The position numbers and the translations under genes were made by a program. 10,160 bases of DNA from an uncultured delta proteobacterium (lineage in GTDB: Bacteria; Myxococcota_A; Bradymonadia; REDH01), in assembly GCA_903873545.1 (NCBI GenBank), contig CAIQPA010000146.1, positions 1-10,160 of the forward strand, in the 5' to 3' direction. Shown here piece after piece: positions 5,934 to 10,160 of the stretch (position 1 is its first letter; every line of letters begins with the position of its first letter). The notes under the pieces are model-generated. The model worked only from the letters and a program-made list of their open reading frames with translations, was not told where the DNA came from and ran no database searches.

Positions 5934-5962
5934 TGGCTACGCGAACCAAGCCCGACTGTCAA
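5934..5962 (-). promoter_or_regulatory. Candidate promoter of the minus-strand ExbB operon
   Basis: On the minus strand a consensus -35 TTGACA (5957-5962), a 17-nt spacer and a weak -10 TAGCCA (5934-5939). Transcription would begin near 5927 and leave a leader of about 80 nt holding at least two of the stem-loops at 5888-5919. The -10 matches poorly, so this is tentative. Confidence 0.4.
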
Positions 5963-6043
5963 CGAGAAGGCGCGCCACTCGCGCGTTCTTTCGTCTGGTT
6001 AAGGGGGGCCCAACTTTCTCTCCGTTGCGGCCGCATGTTTCAC

Positions 6044-6073
6044 TTGACACCCTGCGGGGCCCGTTGGTAGTGC
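6044..6073 (+). promoter_or_regulatory. Candidate promoter of the plus-strand ExbB-ExbD operon
   Basis: A consensus -35 TTGACA (6044-6049), an 18-nt spacer and a weak -10 TAGTGC (6068-6073), about 75 nt before the ATG at 6150. The -35 box lies inside a CCGCA/TGCGG dyad (6031-6035 and 6053-6057), which could be an operator. Tentative because of the poor -10. Confidence 0.38.
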
Positions 6074-6098
6074 CGTCCGCCGAACCGCGGTCGTTTTT
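6074..6098 (+). terminator. Terminator-like hairpin in the leader of the second ExbB operon
   Basis: CGTCCGC-CGAACC-GCGGTCG forms six base pairs with one T-T mismatch (6074-6093) and runs straight into TTTTT (6094-6098). The following context TCGTTTTTGCCTCG (6091-6104) is identical to the tail of the true terminator at 7355-7368. It could be an attenuator or the end of a small plus-strand RNA. The stem is short, and the candidate promoter just upstream would start inside it, so both calls cannot be right as drawn. Confidence 0.35.
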
Positions 6099-6149
6099 GC
6101 CTCGTCCGCAGCATCTCTTGTCTGACCATCCACACAGGTAGAAGATCCG

Positions 6150-6815
6150 ATGAGCGCCTCCCTCAGTTCCATTCTGCTCGCCAACGGTTGGCTCACCATG
6201 AAGTTGCTCGGTATCGCCAAGACTGGCGCCGAGTGGGTTCTCTGGCTTCTCGTTATTCTTGGTGTCATCGCGACCTTCATCGCGGTCGAGCGCATCCTCT
6301 TCTACAAGAAGCACAAGGCCGACGCCCAGGCGCTCCGCCAGCTCGTGATCAGCCTCGACGGTGGTAACATCGACGCGGCCGTCACCACGCTCAAGGCCGG
6401 TTCGCCAGGCATGGAGGTGAACGTCCTCTCCTACGGCCTGCAGCAGCTCGACAAGGGCGGTCGCGCCGTTGAAGAGCTCATGAACGGCGCGCTCGTTCGT
6501 GAGATCGAGCGCTACGACAAGTCGCTCTGGTACTTGGCCACGCTCGGTAACAACGCCCCCTTCATCGGTCTCTTCGGTACCGTTCTCGGCGTTATCATGG
6601 CCTTTGATGCCATGGGCGAGGGCGGAGGCGACCAGGCTGCGGTCATGGGTCCCATCGCAGAAGCGCTCATCGCCACCGGTGTTGGCCTCATCGTCGCCAT
6701 CCCGGCCGTTGTTGCCTTCAATATCTTCAAGCAGAACGTCAAAGCCGCTCGCACCAACACCGAGCTCCTGACCCGCACGCTTGTCGCCCACATGTTCAGC
6801 GAAGAAGACAAGTAG
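6150..6815 (+). CDS. MotA/TolQ/ExbB proton-channel family protein (second copy)
   Basis: A 221-residue ExbB/TolQ-type channel subunit of normal length. Membrane segments are at about 27-50 (TGAEWVLWLLVILGVIATFI), 127-152 (LATLGNNAPFIGLFGTVLGV, the core signature) and 168-192 (GPIAEALIATGVGLIVAIPA). These are nearly the same as in the minus-strand copy at 4906-5844. The two differ most in the cytoplasmic loop (about 55-120) and at the C-terminus, which here ends in a short charged SEEDK. The start is ATG 6150 with a weak AGAAG-type ribosome-binding site about 6 nt upstream; an internal ATG at residue 17 has no better site. Its ExbD partner follows after 65 nt. Codon use leans to C- and T-ending codons such as CTC, ATC, GGT and GTT, which may mean high expression. 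The exported task of this pair is not shown by the sequence. Confidence 0.94.
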   Translation: MSASLSSILLANGWLTMKLLGIAKTGAEWVLWLLVILGVIATFIAVERILFYKKHKADAQALRQLVISLDGGNIDAAVTTLKAGSPGMEVNVLSYGLQQLDKGGRAVEELMNGALVREIERYDKSLWYLATLGNNAPFIGLFGTVLGVIMAFDAMGEGGGDQAAVMGPIAEALIATGVGLIVAIPAVVAFNIFKQNVKAARTNTELLTRTLVAHMFSEEDK

Positions 6816-6880
6816 TCCGTCCCGGTGGGCCTTACCGCTCACCTTCGGTTCTGTGTTCTCCTAGATAGCAGGCAAACACC

Positions 6881-7306
6881 ATGGCAGGCTCAGCAGGCGG
6901 CGAAGACGAGGACATGATCGAGGGAATCAATGTTACCCCCCTCGTCGACATCACGCTCGTTCTTCTCATTATCTTCATCGCGACCTCCTCGATCATCATC
7001 AAGGCCGAGGCTGGCGTAACGCTCCCCGACGCCAAGACGGCTGAGCAGAGCGGCAAAGGCCTCATCAACCTTACTGTCTTCAAGGAAGGCACGGGAAAGG
7101 CCCTCATCTACATGCAGGGGCAGATCGTCGAGAACCAGGCCACCCTGCGACGCGACCTCGAAGCCGAAAAGAAGCTCGACAAGGACGTCAAGGTCATTAT
7201 CTCTGCTGACCAGCAGATTGACTACCAAGAGGTCTCCGATCTCGTTGACGCCATCCGCAAGGCGGGCATCTCGAACTTCGCCCTCGACGTCATGAGAATC
7301 GACTAA
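6881..7306 (+). CDS. ExbD/TolR-family biopolymer transport protein (second copy)
   Basis: A 141-residue ExbD/TolR-type protein, partner of the ExbB just upstream. The acidic cytoplasmic N-terminus (GGEDEDMIE) leads into INVTPLVDITLVLLIIFIAT (16-35), with the proton-carrying aspartate at D23. A periplasmic domain follows with GKALIYMQGQIV, then DLEAEKKLDKDVKVIISADQ and YQEVSDLVDAIRKAGISNFAL, which is the standard ExbD layout. The membrane segment matches the first copy residue for residue, but the periplasmic domain differs clearly. The two ExbDs may therefore meet different periplasmic partners. The ATG at 6881 has only a weak AGG-type site upstream, so translation may be coupled to the ExbB gene. 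The operon ends at the terminator 25 nt further on; no TonB-like gene follows this copy. Confidence 0.94.
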   Translation: MAGSAGGEDEDMIEGINVTPLVDITLVLLIIFIATSSIIIKAEAGVTLPDAKTAEQSGKGLINLTVFKEGTGKALIYMQGQIVENQATLRRDLEAEKKLDKDVKVIISADQQIDYQEVSDLVDAIRKAGISNFALDVMRID

Positions 7307-7330
7307 CGACGGCCTCCACCGTCTCGAACA

Positions 7331-7363
7331 GGGCCGCTCCTCCGCGGCCCTTCTTCGTTTTTG
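7331..7363 (+). terminator. Rho-independent terminator of the second ExbB-ExbD operon
   Basis: A perfect 7-bp stem GGGCCGC/GCGGCCC (7331-7337 with 7344-7350), a TCCTCC loop, then TTCTTCGTTTTT (7351-7362). GGCCCTTCTTCGTTTTTG (7346-7363) is identical to the matching part of the terminator that closes the divergent operon (2290-2307, minus strand). Confidence 0.88.
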
Positions 7364-7759
7364 CCTCGGGCGCTGCTGCTCACCGCCGGGCCCACCTCCT
7401 TGTACCCTGGCAGAGCACCGTCCCTTCACGGTGGCGGCTTCTTCGATCCTATCCAACCAACACTGGGCCGCCGAGTCTCTGCCGCCTGTGCGAGGTTAGG
7501 CCCGCTCCGCTCCCACGTGGGGATGCGAGCCGCCGCATCGCCGGCGCAGAGCGCTCCCTCGGCCAGCTTCGAGCTCCTGCAGTCGCGCCAGACAGGCGGT
7601 CCTGATCGTTGCGCTGCGCATCGGGCCTGCAGCGTCGGGGATGCCGAGGTGCGCCCGACGCACGAGTCCCGAACCTGCACTGCTGCGCTCAGAAGAGCGG
7701 ACCGGCAGCAGCCCGCCCTACTGCGCCCGCCGCCTCATCCCCGGCGCGTTGCGGCGAGG
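7364..7759. other. Non-coding gap of about 400 nt
   Basis: No frame here gives a recognisable protein or a start with a ribosome-binding site, and I see no tRNA-like fold. What is present: a CACCGT/ACGGTG hairpin (7416-7433), the palindrome CCCACGTGGG (7512-7521), a GTGCG/CGCAC hairpin (7649-7663) and a GCCTC/GAGGC pair (7732-7736 with 7756-7760) just past the stop of the minus-strand gene. No clear T-run terminator for that gene is seen. The gap may be decayed coding sequence or hold an unseen small RNA. Confidence 0.5.
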
Positions 7760-10147
7760 CTACGGACCGACCCTGCCCGACGAGACAATCCGCTCGGGAT
7801 ACTTCCGCATCACCTCGAGGTTGGTCGGCGGGATCAACTGGTGGATGAGCGGGTAGAGGCGGCCCACTGTGAGCGGACCGAGGCCAACCCGGTTCGCGCC
7901 ATCCTGCTTGCCCGCGGTGACCGCAAGCCGGTGTCCTGTCGAGCGGACATAGGCGCCCAGGTTCACCTCGTAGTCTCCAGGCCGCATGTTCATGGGGAGC
8001 TGGAACAGGTAGCGATCCTCGATGATCTGGCCCGGCTTCCACCGGTCGGCGGGATACATCGCGTCGCCGGGCACATGGTCTGCCGGCGCCTGATACCCAT
8101 CCTTGTTGTTGAGGTGCAGGAAGAAGTTCAGGTCCTTCTCCATGGGGCCCGGCACCCTCCACCAGGTGGTGACCATGATCTCGTGCCGCTCGAGCGTCTC
8201 TGCGCCCCGGCTGGGGTCGGTGGCGTTGTCGATGCGGCTGCCGAGCAGCTCGAGACCGCCCTCGAAGGTCGCAGTAACGCCGCCCATGTCGGCAGGCGGC
8301 GCATCCAGCACCACCTCGCCTGGGGTCTGTTCCCAGAGGTCGCGCCGGCGGAAGAGCGAGAGGTAGTAGCCGCGCGACCGCTGCCAGGTGCGCACATGGA
8401 CATAGTCCTTGCGGAAGCGGGGATCTCGCCAGATCTCGAACTGGTAGGGGTTGTTGTTGTAGGTATCACCGAGCGCACCCGGCCCCGGGTCTTTGGCGAA
8501 GGCATCGGCAATGGCCTTCTGACGTGAGTCGGGGGTGTAGATGGTGAGGATGGCCCACTCCGGGTTGCGCTTGAAGTAGTACTCGCGCATCTCGGCGTTG
8601 AACTTGGGCTTGTTGCCGTCCGGGTCGGAGCCGATGAAGGCGTGGAGGCCGTAGCTGTTCCGCGCGCGCGCCACGGTGAAATCGACGAGGCCGATGAAGT
8701 CGAGGAAGTTGATGTCGGGCGCATGGTAGGGCGTGGAGCCCACATCCTGGAAGGCGACCAGTGCGCCGGGCCGCTCGTGTCGGACGAGGAACTTGCCGAG
8801 GTCGGGGTGATAGGTGCCCGTGAGGTCGCCGTGGCCGTTGAAGCCGTTCATCTCACGGTAGGTGAAGGCGAGGCACTGCGAGGCTGCGGTGAGGACGAGC
8901 AGCCAGCCTGCAAGCGCTGCGACGCGGGCCGCGGCGGGGAGCCTCAGCTGGGCAAGGAGGTCGAAGAGCTCGCGCAGGCCGATGGCGGCGAGGAGCATCG
9001 CGAAGGGCAGGGCGGGCAGGTAGAGCCGGTGCCAGTGCATCTCGTCCACGCCCACTTTGACCATGAAGGCCATGAAGAAGACGGTGACCGTTGCGATGGT
9101 CAGCTTCTCGAGGAGGAGGCGGCGGTTCAGGAAGGCGAAGGGCATCGCGAGGGTAAGCAGGCCGAAGTAGTTGAAGCCGAACATCTCGCGCAGCTTCTTG
9201 AGCCCCTCCTGCCAGACAAAGTCGCCCGCCCCGGTCTTCACGTAGAAGGTGTTCGGAAAGAGGCCGCCGTAGTAGCTGTAGCGCCAGGCGTGGAAGGGGG
9301 CGGTGATGCCGAGAATGACGGCCACCCAGAGCCACATCCCGCGGTCGATGCGCCGCTGGCGGGCGGCCTCCACGAGCAGCCAGAGGCCGAAGATGATGGG
9401 GAAGATGTGGAGTTCGGGGCGGGTGAGGCAGGCGCCGGCGAAGAGCAGCGCGCTCATGAGGTAGCCCCGCTCGCTGTTGGCTTCGCGGGCCCGCCAGAGG
9501 GTGTAGGCGCCCGCCATGGGCAGGAGCATGGCGAGGGGCTGCTCGAGCCCCGACTTGGACCAGAGCGTGAAGCTGCTGGAGGTTGCGAGCAGGAGCGCAC
9601 CCCAGAGGTAGGAGGCGTCGCGGCGGAAGCCGGTGTGGCGCCCCATCGCGCGGGCCATGACGATGAAGAGGGGAATGGCGAAGCCGAAGGCGAGCCACTC
9701 GCAGACCTGGAAGAGGTCGAGTCCGAGCGCCTCGAAGGGCGCCATCAGCACGGTCCAGAGGAAGTTGGTGTAGCCCTCGACCCGCTCGCCCGTGTTGAAG
9801 ACCAGCCCTTCGCCATGGATGAGGTTGTGGGCGTAACGGAAGGAGATGTACCCGTCGTCTTTCACGAACTCGAGCACCGTCAGCAGGCCGATGCCGAAGG
9901 GGATGGCAGGGAGCCACTGGAGCCAGCGGGCTGCCGATGTGGGCGGCTCGTAGGAGAGCTCCGGGTCGGGCTTGCGGAAGAAGAGCATCAGCAGCGCGAG
10001 CAGCATCGCACCGCCGACGGCCTGCACCCAACCCTTCCACGGGCGCAGATGGGGAAGCAGCTGCGCAACGCGCGCCGAGGCGGGTGAGAAGCTGCGCATC
10101 GAGGTGTCGGGCTCCCCATCGACGAGGTCGATGTGGCCCAGGGCCAT
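7760..10147 (-). CDS. GT-C type membrane glycosyltransferase with soluble C-terminal region
   Basis: A 795-residue polytopic membrane protein, likely a GT-C-fold glycosyltransferase that uses a polyprenyl-phosphate sugar donor at the outer face of the inner membrane. After a cytoplasmic start and a first helix (about 41-57) and a second (about 78-94), residues 97-130 read DDGYISFRYAHNLIHGEGLV, then GERVEGYTNFLW. Paired acidic residues in the first periplasmic loop are the GT-C catalytic hallmark. This version resembles the AftB-like arabinofuranosyltransferase group and many unnamed bacterial relatives. SGLEQPLAM (199-207), TRPE (242-245) and YYGGLFPNTFYVK (292-304) are typical of the group. 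About ten helices end near 428. Residues 430-580 form a soluble domain. About 610-765 look like a beta-sandwich, with LELLGSRID, an FFLHL strand, then RWKPGQIIEDRY and LPMNMRPGDYEVNLGAY. The acceptor is unknown. The ATG at 10147 lacks a visible ribosome-binding site and the frame stays open to the window edge, so the true start may be further upstream, or at ATG 10099. Confidence 0.82.
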   Translation of the reverse strand: MALGHIDLVDGEPDTSMRSFSPASARVAQLLPHLRPWKGWVQAVGGAMLLALLMLFFRKPDPELSYEPPTSAARWLQWLPAIPFGIGLLTVLEFVKDDGYISFRYAHNLIHGEGLVFNTGERVEGYTNFLWTVLMAPFEALGLDLFQVCEWLAFGFAIPLFIVMARAMGRHTGFRRDASYLWGALLLATSSSFTLWSKSGLEQPLAMLLPMAGAYTLWRAREANSERGYLMSALLFAGACLTRPELHIFPIIFGLWLLVEAARQRRIDRGMWLWVAVILGITAPFHAWRYSYYGGLFPNTFYVKTGAGDFVWQEGLKKLREMFGFNYFGLLTLAMPFAFLNRRLLLEKLTIATVTVFFMAFMVKVGVDEMHWHRLYLPALPFAMLLAAIGLRELFDLLAQLRLPAAARVAALAGWLLVLTAASQCLAFTYREMNGFNGHGDLTGTYHPDLGKFLVRHERPGALVAFQDVGSTPYHAPDINFLDFIGLVDFTVARARNSYGLHAFIGSDPDGNKPKFNAEMREYYFKRNPEWAILTIYTPDSRQKAIADAFAKDPGPGALGDTYNNNPYQFEIWRDPRFRKDYVHVRTWQRSRGYYLSLFRRRDLWEQTPGEVVLDAPPADMGGVTATFEGGLELLGSRIDNATDPSRGAETLERHEIMVTTWWRVPGPMEKDLNFFLHLNNKDGYQAPADHVPGDAMYPADRWKPGQIIEDRYLFQLPMNMRPGDYEVNLGAYVRSTGHRLAVTAGKQDGANRVGLGPLTVGRLYPLIHQLIPPTNLEVMRKYPERIVSSGRVGP

Positions 10148-10160
10148 GCGGTGGTCGGAG

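Larger units (their letters stand above)
5845..6149. promoter_or_regulatory. Divergent intergenic control region between the two ExbB operons
   Basis: About 305 bp between two head-to-head ExbB genes with no supported gene inside. It holds a consensus -35 box on each strand, three contiguous stem-loops (5888-5932), a GCGCG/CGCGC hairpin (5970-5984), a GCGGCCGC palindrome (6027-6034), a CCGCA/TGCGG dyad (6031-6057) and a terminator-like hairpin with T-run (6074-6098). Translations of the region show no family features. It probably controls both motors together. Confidence 0.7.

Noticed and set aside
5937..6842. A 301-codon minus-strand frame opposite the second ExbB gene
   Set aside because: Antisense shadow of a well-supported ExbB gene; the translation has no motifs and runs across the intergenic hairpins.
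6816..6880. Possible alternating hairpins using CGGT/ACCG/CGGT between the second ExbB and ExbD
   Set aside because: Only 4-bp stems with 7-8 nt loops; too weak to call a structure, unlike the hairpins in the minus-strand operon.
8642..10087. A 481-codon plus-strand frame antisense to the glycosyltransferase
   Set aside because: Composition is Glu/Gly/Val/His-heavy low complexity typical of antisense frames in GC-rich genes; no family motifs, and the minus strand encodes a clear membrane enzyme.

Overview
The window is GC-rich bacterial chromosome with dense, ordinary protein-coding content and no phage, IS, CRISPR or tRNA/rRNA gene that I can see. The best clue to the organism is the protein at 3307-4284: a membrane-anchored, TonB-like protein with an AgmX/PglI-type C-terminal domain. 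That domain is typical of Myxococcota and related former Deltaproteobacteria. Multiple ExbB/ExbD motor pairs also fit such an organism. This placement is inference, not proof.

Layout, left to right. (1) 1-1588, plus strand: the end of a molybdate ABC transporter operon, modA (3' part only), modB and a short modC, joined by ATGA and TGATG stop/start overlaps. (2) 1585-2265, minus strand: an RluA-family pseudouridine synthase, convergent with modC; the two stop codons overlap. (3) 2291-5844, minus strand: a four-gene operon in transcription order ExbB-like channel, ExbD-like protein, AgmX/PglI-type TonB-like protein, and an unrecognised single-pass membrane protein. It ends in a strong intrinsic terminator. 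Every gene in it is followed within 10 nt of its stop by a stem-loop. (4) 5845-6149: a divergent control region of about 305 bp, rich in hairpins, with a TTGACA box on each strand. (5) 6150-7306, plus strand: a second ExbB-ExbD pair, clearly paralogous to the first, closed by a terminator that shares an 18-nt stretch with the first operon's terminator. (6) 7351-7759: about 400 nt without a convincing gene. (7) 7760-10147, minus strand: a large GT-C type membrane glycosyltransferase with a soluble C-terminal region. Its start may lie at or beyond the window edge.

Working model: the central 5 kb is one proton-motive-force-driven envelope machine. Two related ExbB/ExbD motors are transcribed divergently from a shared control region. 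The left arm adds a periplasm-spanning TonB-like energy transducer and an unknown inner-membrane/periplasmic partner. In Myxococcus, similar parts (AglRQS motor, AgmX/GltJ) drive gliding motility, whereas in other bacteria ExbBD-TonB powers outer-membrane uptake. The window has no receptor, Tol-Pal or recognised motility gene, so the task of this machine is open.
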